The notes under the pieces were generated by a model. The model saw nothing but the letters and a program-made list of their open reading frames with translations. It searched no databases and had not been told where the DNA came from. Shown here piece after piece: positions 1-8,542 of a DNA stretch of 22,381 bases (position 1 is its first letter; each line of letters opens with the position of its first letter). The translations under genes were made by a program, and so were the position numbers. The DNA comes from Longimicrobiales bacterium (GTDB taxonomy: Bacteria > Gemmatimonadota > Gemmatimonadetes > Longimicrobiales > Gaopeijiaceae), in the NCBI GenBank assembly GCA_028280205.1, contig JANQME010000063.1:1-22381 (forward strand), written 5' to 3'.

Positions 1-540
1 ATCATGCGGATGGTCGTGCACTTCGACTTCCCGGCGGACACGGGCGACTTCCGGCTCATGGCGCGACCGGTCGTCGAGGCGTTCCTGCGCATGCCCGAGC
101 GCAACCGCTTCGTCCGCGGCATGATCGCGTGGACGGGCTTTCGGGCGACGTCCGTCGAGTACCGTCGGGCCGCGCGGCACGGAGGCACCACCAAGTACGA
201 CTTCGGCAAGCTCGTCGTGCTCGCCGTGGACGCGCTCACCGGCTTCAGCGCGCTCCCGCTCCGCTTCGTGAGCCTGCTCGGCCTCACGGTCACGCTCCTG
301 GCTGCGGCCGGGACCGTGTGGATCGTCTTCAACCGCCTCTTCCTCGGCATCGACATCCCCGGCTACGCCTTTCTCGTGACCGGGGTACTCTTCCTCGGCG
401 GCGTGCAGATCCTGATGCTCGGCGCGATCGGCGAGTACGTCGGTCGCATCTACGTGGAGACCCAGCGGCGTCCGCTCTACCTGGTCCGGGAAACCGGCGG
501 GCTCGAGCTGATCGAGTGGGGCGAGCGCCGCATCCCGTAG
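1..540 (+). CDS. Family 2 glycosyltransferase, 3' part (membrane-anchored, DPM1/GtrB-like)
   Basis: The frame is open at the window edge, so this is the C-terminal part of a longer gene; the ATG at position 4 is probably internal. The visible 179 residues match the end of polyisoprenyl-phosphate glycosyltransferases: a GDFRLM motif near residue 15, then MPERNRF and a basic GGTTKYDF stretch that closes the catalytic domain, then two hydrophobic hairpin segments (about residues 80-105 and 115-142) and a cytoplasmic tail containing GEYVGRIYVE and RRPLYLV. Family knowledge: such enzymes move a sugar from a nucleotide donor to a lipid carrier at the inner membrane, for cell-surface glycan or lipid modification. 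The gene meets the methyltransferase gene tail to tail, with 9 bases between the two stop codons. The acceptor and the sugar cannot be told from this fragment. Confidence 0.88.
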   Translation: MMRMVVHFDFPADTGDFRLMARPVVEAFLRMPERNRFVRGMIAWTGFRATSVEYRRAARHGGTTKYDFGKLVVLAVDALTGFSALPLRFVSLLGLTVTLLAAAGTVWIVFNRLFLGIDIPGYAFLVTGVLFLGGVQILMLGAIGEYVGRIYVETQRRPLYLVRETGGLELIEWGERRIP

Positions 541-549
541 CTCGCGTCG

Positions 550-1296
550 CTACCCCGCCCGCTTCGCCACGTAGTACTGCGTCCAGAGAAGCCACGACAG
601 CGGCGAGCCGCGCAGCAACCGCTCCAGCGCCTGCTCGAGCCGGAGGCCCGGCCGGCCGCCGAACTCGGCGACGAACGGCAGGTACATTCCGCTCAGGAAC
701 TCGCGCTCGACCCGGAAGCCCGCCGCGCGGATCTGACGGCGAACGGTCTCCCGGGTCATGAGGTTGATATGCCCTTGCTCGAGCACCGGCTCGCGGTACA
801 CCGCCCGGACGAGCGAGACGATCCCGGGCAGGAACGCCACCTTCGAAGCGACCTCGAGCGGGCTGTAGCGTTGCGGCGTCGACAGGATGAGCGTCCCCCC
901 AGGCGAGAGCATCGACGCGATCCCGCGCAGTGCCGCGGCCGAGTCCGGGATGTGCTCGACGACCTCCGAGCAGAGAATCAGGTCGAACGGACCCAGCCCG
1001 TCGGGAGGGGCCGTGACATCGCCGAGCACCGTGTGCACGTCCGGGTACCGGTCCGCGACATGCTCGAGGTGCGCCGGCTCGACGTCGATGGCCGCGACCT
1101 CGGTGAACGCCGCCCGCAGCGCGGGCATGTAGACGCCCGAGCCCGGCCCGACCTCGAGCGCGGCCTCGCCCGCACCGGCGTCCGCGATGGCCGCCTCCAC
1201 CCACTCCCTGCGTGTGACGTGCAGCCACCGACGCGTCGGATTGCGGGACGTGTACAGCGTCTCTTGGAGCGCGACGAGCTCGTCGGGGGTCCTCAC
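550..1296 (-). CDS. Class I SAM-dependent methyltransferase (UbiG-like)
   Basis: The protein has 248 residues. Motif I is LEVGPGSG (residues 47-54), the acidic residue ending the second strand is D71, the adenine-side acidic residue is D93, and the post-motif CSEVVEHI (109-116) followed by LSPGGTLILSTP is classic for the UbiG/Methyltransf_11 group. The second half (Y168REP through the C terminus) is a family-specific cap. I chose the GTG at 1296 because the serine hydrolase stop (1295-1293) overlaps it as GTGA, which suggests translational coupling. An upstream in-frame start would run deep into the hydrolase gene and adds low-complexity Arg-rich sequence. The neighbouring glycosyltransferase suggests modification of a lipid or glycan, but the substrate is unknown. 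Confidence 0.85.
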   Translation of the reverse strand: MRTPDELVALQETLYTSRNPTRRWLHVTRREWVEAAIADAGAGEAALEVGPGSGVYMPALRAAFTEVAAIDVEPAHLEHVADRYPDVHTVLGDVTAPPDGLGPFDLILCSEVVEHIPDSAAALRGIASMLSPGGTLILSTPQRYSPLEVASKVAFLPGIVSLVRAVYREPVLEQGHINLMTRETVRRQIRAAGFRVEREFLSGMYLPFVAEFGGRPGLRLEQALERLLRGSPLSWLLWTQYYVAKRAG

Positions 1297-2522
1297 TCCT
1301 CGATCGAGCGGAGCACCAGCCGCAGGAACTCGTCGACGTGCTCCGGCCCGTCGAGCCAGCGCGTGACGGTCACGAGGTCGTGCTCGCGATCGACGTAGAT
1401 GATGTTCGTCGAGCCCGCGCCGTTGGCGTAGAAGGCCGAGGTCGGCGCGGACGGGAGCTGCTCGCGGCCGGTGTTCAGCCACCACATGTAGCCGTAGTTC
1501 GGCTGGATCTCAGTCGGCGTCGTGGCGCGCTCCAACCACTCACTCGAGACGAGCCGCCGGTCGCCCCACACGCCGTCGCGCAGCGCGAGGAGGCCGAAGC
1601 GCGCGTGGTCGTGCGTGTCGATGATGAAGCCACCGCCCCAGTGGCCGCCGCCGCTCACCGACTGCATGCGCTCGCCGTCGATCTCGACCCACGACGTCTC
1701 GTAGCCGTGCCAGCGCCATTCCGGCGAAGCCCCGATCGGATCCATGATCCGCTCCTTCAAAACCTCGGGGAGCGGGCGACGGAAGAGGTGTAGCAGTGAA
1801 TACGCCATCAGGTTGAACCGGACGTCGTTGTACTCCCAGAACGTTCCGGGCGCCCGGAGCTCGCGGTCGATCCCGCGCCTGCGATCGGCGAGGTCGGGTT
1901 TGCCGAAGAGGGTGCCCTCCCACTCGCTCGTCTGCTGCAGCAGGTGGTGCCAGGTGATGTCGGCGTTGTGCTCCGAGGCGAAGGTGCCATCGGTGACATA
2001 CGCGCCGATCGGGTCGTCGAGGTCCTCGATCAGCCCGTCGTCCCACGCGAGGCCCGCGACCGTCGACAGATACGACTTGGTGACCGAGAAGGTCATGTCC
2101 TCGCGGTCGGTGTCACCCCACTCGGCCACGATGTAGCCGTGCCGCAGGATGACGCCGTTCACCCCGCCGCGCTCCTTCGTCGGCCCGACGATCTCCTGAT
2201 GCGGCAGCCCCTCGAAGCGGTCCCGCAGGTAGGCGCCCGGATCGTCGGGAATCTGCGTGGTCTCGTGGGCGAGCGCGTAGTCGACCGCCGCCTGCACTCC
2301 GGCCGGGTCCATGCCGACTTCGGCGGGAGCGCGGGTCTCCCAGGCGTCGCCGGGGCCGGGCACGTACGGGGTGTCTGAGGGTGTATCCTGGGGGGTACCA
2401 CACGCCGCGGCGAGCAGCGAGAGGAGGGCGCCCAGCGAAAAAGCGGCTGTGGATCGCGGCCGTGTGCAGCGTCGCGGGGAGGTGGAGCGCGAGGGTGTGG
2501 ATCGCAGAGACGTGGAGCGCAT
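1293..2522 (-). CDS. Serine hydrolase lipoprotein (class C beta-lactamase fold)
   Basis: The protein has 409 residues. The N terminus is Arg/Ser/Thr-rich, then a hydrophobic run ends in LAAAC with Cys41 as the likely lipidated residue. The catalytic tetrad S146-V-T-K149 fits the SxxK nucleophile of beta-lactamase/esterase family S12 proteins. The second motif appears as Y231-N-D rather than the usual Y-x-N, inside WEYNDVRFN. A Gly-rich segment GGGHWGGGF (291-299) and NGAGSTNIIYVD (367-378) lie where the third active-site strand normally sits. Family members include beta-lactamases, D-aminopeptidases and esterases; the substrate cannot be read from sequence. It is coupled to the downstream methyltransferase. 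The start at 2522 is the last ATG before the lipoprotein signal. The first 25 codons are a 15-bp tandem repeat, so the true start is less certain. Confidence 0.85.
   Translation of the reverse strand: MRSTSLRSTPSRSTSPRRCTRPRSTAAFSLGALLSLLAAACGTPQDTPSDTPYVPGPGDAWETRAPAEVGMDPAGVQAAVDYALAHETTQIPDDPGAYLRDRFEGLPHQEIVGPTKERGGVNGVILRHGYIVAEWGDTDREDMTFSVTKSYLSTVAGLAWDDGLIEDLDDPIGAYVTDGTFASEHNADITWHHLLQQTSEWEGTLFGKPDLADRRRGIDRELRAPGTFWEYNDVRFNLMAYSLLHLFRRPLPEVLKERIMDPIGASPEWRWHGYETSWVEIDGERMQSVSGGGHWGGGFIIDTHDHARFGLLALRDGVWGDRRLVSSEWLERATTPTEIQPNYGYMWWLNTGREQLPSAPTSAFYANGAGSTNIIYVDREHDLVTVTRWLDGPEHVDEFLRLVLRSIEE
2445..2519 (-). repeat. Degenerate 15-bp tandem repeat encoding RSTxx units
   Basis: Reading on the minus strand, five units follow the ATG of the serine hydrolase: CGCTCCACGTCTCTG, CGATCCACACCCTCG, CGCTCCACCTCCCCG, an 18-base variant CGACGCTGCACACGGCCG, and a final CGATCCACAGCC. 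They encode RSTSL, RSTPS, RSTSP, RRCTRP and RSTA. The period of exactly five codons keeps the frame. Either this is an expanded basic n-region of the signal peptide, or it is a non-coding repeat whose overlap with the annotated start is accidental. Confidence 0.7.
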
Positions 2523-2602
2523 CGGGCGGCAGGACGGGACCCTCAGGAGGCGACCCAGTGAGGATGGCGCCCGCCCGATGGGGGCGGCAAGGGGATCGGA
2601 GC

Positions 2603-3226
2603 CTACCCGGTCCCGTACTCCCGCCACCGGCGCAGCGTGCGCGTGTCGACTTCGTCGATGGCCTGCCGCACGAGGCGCTCGTGCCGATCGTCCTCCGCCC
2701 CGGCGACCACCGCGAAGCGTCCCTCGATCAGCACGGCGAACAGCATGCCCCCGTCGTGGTCGTCGCGAACCCGGATCGCAGGATAGCCGCCGACACGGAT
2801 CTCCTCGACCTCGCCCTCCAGCTCCCCGTCGGTGAAGGCGGGAGCGACCCAGCGCAGGGCGAGCTCCGCGCCGCCGCGCAGCGCACCCAGGTCGGCCACG
2901 CCGACGAAGAGGGTGTCGCCGTCGATCGCGTAGCGTCCTCCGACCATCGAGAAGCCGGCGCCGCTGCGGTCCGTGGCGTCCTCGCCGTCGACGTCGCCGA
3001 GCGGGGCATCCTCGACCTCGGAAGGAAGGACGTTCGCCAGCTCCCGCCACGGTACGGCTGCGACGTCGGCGTCGCGTTCGAGCGCCTCGCCCATCTCCGC
3101 CACCCGGTCGCCGAACGTCTGGAGCCCCTCCGCCACCTGCCGGAAGCTCGTCCTGCCCTCGTCGTCCACGAAGTCACCGCAGCCGACGAGTACCACCGTG
3201 AGCATCGGAATCCACCGCATCTTCAT
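2603..3226 (-). CDS. Hypothetical lipoprotein
   Basis: The protein has 207 residues and I do not recognise its family. The N terminus MKMRW is followed by a short hydrophobic run and the lipobox L13-V-G-C16, so it is probably exported and lipid-anchored. The mature part begins with a helical acidic/amphipathic stretch (about 22-60, containing RQVAEGLQTFGDRVAEMGEA). A beta-rich domain follows (about 90-180) with alternating strands such as RYAIDGDTLFVGVADLG and GRFAVVAGA, and then a charged C-terminal helix. A strong Shine-Dalgarno GAGGAGG lies just upstream of the ATG at 3226; the second ATG at 3220 is an alternative with better spacing. It precedes the serine hydrolase on the same strand by about 80 bases and is divergent from the BciA-like gene. 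Confidence 0.8.
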   Translation of the reverse strand: MKMRWIPMLTVVLVGCGDFVDDEGRTSFRQVAEGLQTFGDRVAEMGEALERDADVAAVPWRELANVLPSEVEDAPLGDVDGEDATDRSGAGFSMVGGRYAIDGDTLFVGVADLGALRGGAELALRWVAPAFTDGELEGEVEEIRVGGYPAIRVRDDHDGGMLFAVLIEGRFAVVAGAEDDRHERLVRQAIDEVDTRTLRRWREYGTG

Positions 3227-3320
3227 CCCCCCTCCTCGTGACGCGACGTCGTGTGTCGCACCTTTCCCTACGGAATCGAGGCGCGCTTGCTTCGAAGACC
3301 CGGGACGAGAGGAAGACGAC
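3227..3320. promoter_or_regulatory. Divergent intergenic region with small inverted repeat
   Basis: This 94-base region separates the divergent lipoprotein and BciA-like genes, so both promoters should lie here or close by. GCGAC (3243-3247) and GTCGC (3255-3259) form an inverted repeat, and a GACGTC palindrome sits at 3245-3250. I see no convincing -10/-35 pair. Near the right edge GAGAGGA (3308-3314) is placed to serve as the ribosome-binding site for a CTG start at 3321. Confidence 0.35.
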
Positions 3321-4340
3321 CTGGCCCGCATCTTCATGCTCGGAGCAACCGGCACGATCGGTCGGGCGACGCTGCGCGAGCTCGCGGCGCGGGGGCACGA
3401 CGTGGTGTGCTTCGGGCGCCGCCGCCCCATCTCCGCGCCCTCCTTGTCGTCGCCGGGCGCAGGGCTTGCCGGGGCGGTCGCGTTCGCGGGAGCGGACGGA
3501 TCTGCGGGCCGGATCGAGCTCCGCCGCGGCGACGTCCTCGACCCCGCCTCCGTCGCGCGCGAAGGCTTCCGGGGTGAGCGCTTCGACGCGGTGATGTCGT
3601 GCATGGCGTCCCGGACCGGGGTGCCGAGGGACGCCTGGGCGGTCGACCACGACGCGCATCGGGCGGTCCTCGACGGCGCCGGCGAGTCGGGGGTCGGGCA
3701 CTTCGTGCTGCTGTCCGCGATCTGCGTCCAGAAGCCGAGGCTCGCGTTCCAGCACGCGAAGCGGGCGTTCGAGCACGCGCTGGCCGGCTCGAGTCTGACG
3801 TGGTCCATCGTGCGGCCGACAGCCTTCTTCAAGTCGCTCTCCGGGCAGATCGAGCGCGTCCGCGCGGGCCGGCCCTTCCTCGTCTTCGGCGACGGGGCGC
3901 TCACCGCGTGCAAGCCGATTGCCGCGGAGGATCTTGCCGAGTACCTGGCCGACTGCCTCGAGGACCGGGATCGGCACGACCGGATCCTGCCGATCGGCGG
4001 TCCGGGTCCGGCCCTCACGCCGCGGGACCAGGGAGAGCTGATCTTCGCGGCGGCGGGCCGTCCGCCCCGGTTCCGCTCCGTCCCGCCTGCGCTGCTCTCG
4101 GTGGCCGCCGGGGTGCTCGGCTCGGTGGGTCGCTTGGTTCAGCCCCTCGCCGACCGGGCGGAGATGGCACGGATCGGGCACTACTACGCCACCGAGTCGA
4201 TGCTCGTCTGGGATCCTGTGGCGGACCGGTACGACGCCGACGCCACACCCGAGTACGGCTCCCGCACACTCGTCGAGCACTACCGTCGCCGCCTCGCCGG
4301 GGAGGTGGAGGACGACCGCGGGGAGCACGCGGTGTTCTGA
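3321..4340 (+). CDS. bciA: Divinyl (proto)chlorophyllide a 8-vinyl-reductase-like NAD(P)-binding protein (BciA/DVR family)
   Basis: The protein has 339 residues when started at CTG 3321. An SDR-type Rossmann fold begins at once: RIFMLGATGTIGR with the glycine motif G8-x-x-G11-x-x-G14. The body carries the signature blocks I associate with BciA/DVR enzymes: VMSCMASR (91-98), FVLLSAICVQKP (128-139), IVRPTAFFKSLSGQ (163-176), VFGDGALTACKPI (188-200), LPIGGPGPALTP (223-234) and the tail YYATESMLVWDP (288-299). In phototrophs this enzyme reduces the C8 vinyl group during (bacterio)chlorophyll synthesis. No other pigment gene is visible here, and BciA-like paralogues of unknown role may occur in non-phototrophs, so the reaction is inferred. 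ATG 3336 is the next start but would cut off the first beta strand; codons before 3321 lack the GC-rich third positions seen after it. Confidence 0.8.
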   Translation: MARIFMLGATGTIGRATLRELAARGHDVVCFGRRRPISAPSLSSPGAGLAGAVAFAGADGSAGRIELRRGDVLDPASVAREGFRGERFDAVMSCMASRTGVPRDAWAVDHDAHRAVLDGAGESGVGHFVLLSAICVQKPRLAFQHAKRAFEHALAGSSLTWSIVRPTAFFKSLSGQIERVRAGRPFLVFGDGALTACKPIAAEDLAEYLADCLEDRDRHDRILPIGGPGPALTPRDQGELIFAAAGRPPRFRSVPPALLSVAAGVLGSVGRLVQPLADRAEMARIGHYYATESMLVWDPVADRYDADATPEYGSRTLVEHYRRRLAGEVEDDRGEHAVF

Positions 4341-4377
4341 CGGCTCGAAGGGCGGCATGGTCGACACCGTTGAATTT

Positions 4378-4396
4378 GTCCAGCAGTACGCTGGAC
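4378..4396. terminator. Stem-loop downstream of the BciA-like gene
   Basis: GTCCAGC (4378-4384) and GCTGGAC (4390-4396) form a perfect 7-bp stem with the 5-base loop AGTAC, starting 38 bases after the BciA-like stop. There is no T-run after it, so it may be a processed 3' end, a non-canonical terminator or an operator. Confidence 0.4.
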
Positions 4397-4441
4397 TCGG
4401 GGGGAGACTGAGTTCGCCGGGCTTCACGATGGCTCTCGGGA

Positions 4442-4480
4442 ATGTGTATGAGACATACCCATACACATACTTGATGTGTA
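4442..4480. promoter_or_regulatory. Inverted-repeat operator of the toxin-antitoxin pair
   Basis: ATGTGTATG (4442-4450) and CATACACAT (4460-4468) are perfect 9-bp inverted arms separated by 9 bases. A third half-site ATGTGTA (4474-4480) repeats the first, and GTATG/CATAC (4446-4450 and 4454-4458) forms a nested smaller repeat. The array ends 9 bases before the antitoxin ATG. Ribbon-helix-helix antitoxins commonly bind such sites to autorepress their operon; that role is inferred here. The AT-rich composition contrasts with its surroundings and probably includes the promoter. Confidence 0.65.
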
Positions 4481-4489
4481 GATTGAAGC

Positions 4490-4765
4490 ATGAGCACCCG
4501 GATCCACCTCGTGATCGACGAGGCCGACAAGGCGCGGTACCGCCGGCAGGCGGAGCGGGAGGGGAAGTCGCTCGGCGCGTGGCTTCGGGCGGCCGCCGAG
4601 GAGCGACTGCGTCGCGCGGAGGACCGGCCGGATCTCCGTGATGCGGCTGCCCTCGAGCGCTTCTTCGAGGCGTGCGACGCGAGGGAGACGGGGCGCGAGC
4701 CGGACTGGGGTGAGCAGAAGCGCATCATCGCCACCTCGCGAACGGCCGGGCTCGAGCCGACGTGA
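4490..4765 (+). CDS. Ribbon-helix-helix antitoxin (VapB/CopG-like)
   Basis: The protein has 91 residues. The N terminus reads as a short beta strand (TRIHLVID) followed by two helices (DEADKARYRRQAEREG, then SLGAWLRAAAEERLRR). This is the ribbon-helix-helix pattern used for dimerisation and DNA binding. The C-terminal half is acidic and less ordered (AALERFFEACDARE through the end), as expected for the part that wraps around and inhibits a PIN toxin. The stop overlaps the toxin GTG by 4 bases (GTGA), so the two are translationally coupled. The inverted-repeat array directly upstream suggests autoregulation. The identification rests mainly on this gene order and the fold pattern. Confidence 0.85.
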   Translation: MSTRIHLVIDEADKARYRRQAEREGKSLGAWLRAAAEERLRRAEDRPDLRDAAALERFFEACDARETGREPDWGEQKRIIATSRTAGLEPT

Positions 4766-5142
4766 CCTTCGTCGACACGAACGTCTTCATGTACGCGGTG
4801 GGTGGAGAGCACCCCCTGCGCGGGCCCGCGCGGGCGCTCCTTTTCGAGGCGATCGAAGCCGGCGACGCACTAGTGACGTCGGCGGAGGTGCTGCAGGAGC
4901 TCCTGCACGCGTATCTCGCGGTCGGCCGGCCGGCGACCCTCGACGCGGCGACGACGCTGGTGGAGGGGTGCGTCGACGACGTCTGGCCACTGGAGGAGGA
5001 GGACGTGCGGTTGGCCCGTGCGTTGACCGCCGAGCACCCGGGGCTCTCCGCCCGTGATCTCGTTCACGTGGCCTGCTGCACCCGCCGGGGCGTCGAGCGG
5101 GTGATGACGTACGACCGCGCGCTGGCTGCCGCGATGGGCTGA
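4762..5142 (+). CDS. PIN-domain toxin (VapC-like ribonuclease)
   Basis: The protein has 126 residues, a normal size for VapC. The acidic active-site residues are all present: D5 in FVDTNVF, E42 in TSAEVLQELLH, D99 in LSARDLVHVACC and D118 in MTYDRA. These coordinate Mg2+ or Mn2+ for RNA cleavage in PIN nucleases; the RNA target of this one is unknown. Translation starts at GTG 4762, overlapping the antitoxin stop. The module sits alone between a biosynthetic gene and a molybdoenzyme operon. It shows no disruption, so the pair looks intact and probably functional. Confidence 0.88.
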   Translation: MTFVDTNVFMYAVGGEHPLRGPARALLFEAIEAGDALVTSAEVLQELLHAYLAVGRPATLDAATTLVEGCVDDVWPLEEEDVRLARALTAEHPGLSARDLVHVACCTRRGVERVMTYDRALAAAMG

Positions 5143-5160
5143 CGGGGGCTGCCGACCCCG
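5143..5160 (+). terminator. Possible stem-loop after the PIN toxin gene
   Basis: CGGGG (5143-5147) and CCCCG (5156-5160) form a 5-bp GC stem with an 8-base loop immediately after the toxin stop codon. No T-run follows. The rest of the gap up to 5313 shows only a TATTCT -10-like hexamer (5202-5207) in a locally AT-richer patch that may belong to the molybdoenzyme promoter; I found no good -35. Confidence 0.3.
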
Positions 5161-5313
5161 GCGGCTGCCGCCCCACTCGTGCCTGCTCGCCCCGCACCCC
5201 TTATTCTGTAGCGAGCACGGAACAACCGCCCCGTCGCGATCGTCCTACGTCGCGACGCCATCCGCTGCAAACACCGTCGAAGTCGACCGCACCTCGCGGA
5301 GGAGGGATCTCTC

Positions 5314-5810
5314 GTGGCGACCGTCACCTTCACGCTCAACGGGGCCGAGACCACGGTCGAAGCGCCCGACGACATGCCGCTCCTGTGGGTCCTGCGCGAC
5401 ATGCTGGGGCTCAAGGGCACCAAGTTCGGCTGCGGGATCTCGCAGTGCGGGGCGTGCACGGTGCACGTCAACGGCCGCACGACGCGCTCCTGCCAGGTCC
5501 GCTTCGAGACGCTCGAAGGCGACGACGTGATCACGATCGAGGGCCTGTCGCCCGACGGGACGCACCCGCTGCAGCAGGCGTGGCGCGACCTGGACGTGCC
5601 GCAGTGCGGGTACTGTCAGGCGGGCCAGCTCATGGCGGCCGCGGCGCTGCTCGAGCGCAACCCGGCACCGACGGACGACGACATCGACACCGCGATGCAG
5701 CGCAACATCTGCCGCTGTGGCACCTACCTCCGCATCCGTGAGGGCATTCACCGCGCGGCTGCGGCGATCGCATCCGACGACACCGCGAGCCGCCGCTCCG
5801 GGGAGGGCGC

Positions 5811-5814
<4 letters not shown>
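5314..5814 (+). CDS. 2Fe-2S subunit of a molybdenum hydroxylase (isoquinoline 1-oxidoreductase alpha-like)
   Basis: The protein has 166 residues. The plant-type ferredoxin cluster ligands are C40, C45, C48 and C60 (FGCGISQCGACTV). The second, all-helical 2Fe-2S domain has C98-GY-C101 and C133-R-C135 (NICRCGTY). This is the full pattern of the small iron-sulfur subunit in xanthine dehydrogenase family enzymes, and its length matches the IorA group. It passes electrons from the molybdopterin site of its partner to an external acceptor. The GTG start at 5314 has a strong Shine-Dalgarno GGAGGAGGG 7-8 bases upstream. The stop overlaps the next gene as ATGA. It has no signal peptide of its own, so it would be co-exported with the Tat-targeted large subunit. 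Confidence 0.92.
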
Positions 5815-7997
<2,183 letters not shown>

Positions 7998-8015
7998 CGG
8001 GAGCGGCCGAACGCC

Positions 8016-8459
8016 ATGCTGGCCCGACCGATGTCCCGCGCGCCGGGTGACCGCCGCGGGGCGCTGACTTCGGCGCTGCTCACCGCCGCCTTCTTCGGCG
8101 GCTGGTTCGGTGAGCCGTACAACGCCGCGGGATGTGCGCACCACGACGCGACGAACACCTTCGCCCATGAGCTCGATGTGCCCACGGCGGAGTCGGACGC
8201 GCCGAGCCGGGGTCACGCGGCCCACCGTCCGGGCTCCGACGAAAGCGCGCCTTCGGAGCACGGACCGTGCTCGTGCATCGGTGCGTGCGCCGGGGGAGGG
8301 GTCGTCGCGGCGGGATCGCCGGTGTGGGTCGGTGCCTCGGTGGCGCCGCCGGCTGTTGATGTGCCGTCGGCACCGCTCGTCACTCTTCCGCGCGGCCCGC
8401 GCCCCCACGCCCAGCCGTATCCCAACGCTCCTCCGCTCCTCGGGATGGACACCGTCTGA
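8016..8459 (+). CDS. Hypothetical His/Cys-rich small exported protein upstream of copC
   Basis: The protein has 147 residues and no firm family assignment. A basic start and hydrophobic stretch (about 16-29) could be a signal or membrane anchor. The middle is rich in possible metal ligands: CAHHDATNTFAHELD (40-54), several HxxH-like spacings (HAAH) and a C-S-C-x-x-A-C cluster (PCSCIGAC) followed by a Gly/Ala/Val hydrophobic segment. The C terminus is Pro-rich. This layout resembles short proteins found beside copper-handling genes, and the next gene is CopC-like. A copper-related role is therefore an inference from composition and position. The start at 8016 has only a weak upstream GGGAG; ATG 8031 is an alternative. 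Confidence 0.65.
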   Translation: MLARPMSRAPGDRRGALTSALLTAAFFGGWFGEPYNAAGCAHHDATNTFAHELDVPTAESDAPSRGHAAHRPGSDESAPSEHGPCSCIGACAGGGVVAAGSPVWVGASVAPPAVDVPSAPLVTLPRGPRPHAQPYPNAPPLLGMDTV

Positions 8460-8468
8460 TTGTTCCGG

Positions 8469-8521
8469 CCGCGCGGGTCTCCGCGCGGACCGTCCCGACA
8501 CTTCGGGGCGCCTCGGCGCCC
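8469..8521 (+). promoter_or_regulatory. Two tandem strong hairpins upstream of copC-like gene
   Basis: Stem 1 is CCGCGCGG (8469-8476), loop GTCT, CCGCGCGG (8481-8488). Stem 2 is GGGCGC (8506-8511), loop CTCG, GCGCCC (8516-8521). Both lie in the 83-base gap between the His/Cys-rich gene and the copC-like gene, ending 21 bases before its ATG. No T-run follows either. They could limit read-through, stabilise processed ends or act as an attenuator. Confidence 0.5.
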
Positions 8522-8542
8522 ACCTCGCTCGAGGAGCAAGTC

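Noticed and set aside
537..553. GTAGC/GCTAC hairpin between the convergent glycosyltransferase and methyltransferase
   Set aside because: The stem is only 5 bp and arises mainly from the two opposed TAG stop codons.
2523..3050. Extension of the serine hydrolase frame upstream to 3050
   Set aside because: The added sequence is Arg/Gly-rich, is the shadow of the lipoprotein gene on the same strand in another frame, and has no conserved features.
2973..3320. Extension of the BciA-like frame upstream to ATG 2973
   Set aside because: It lies antisense within the lipoprotein gene, is Ser/Pro-rich, and the fold begins only at 3321.
3174..4466. Long open frame on the minus strand opposite the BciA-like gene
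   Set aside because: Composition is Arg/Pro/Gly/Ala-rich with no domain; it mirrors the codon bias of the real plus-strand gene.
5184..5217. Inverted repeat TGCTCGC/GCGAGCA upstream of the molybdoenzyme
   Set aside because: A 7-bp stem with a 20-base spacer in GC-rich DNA is close to chance expectation and no regulator is nearby.
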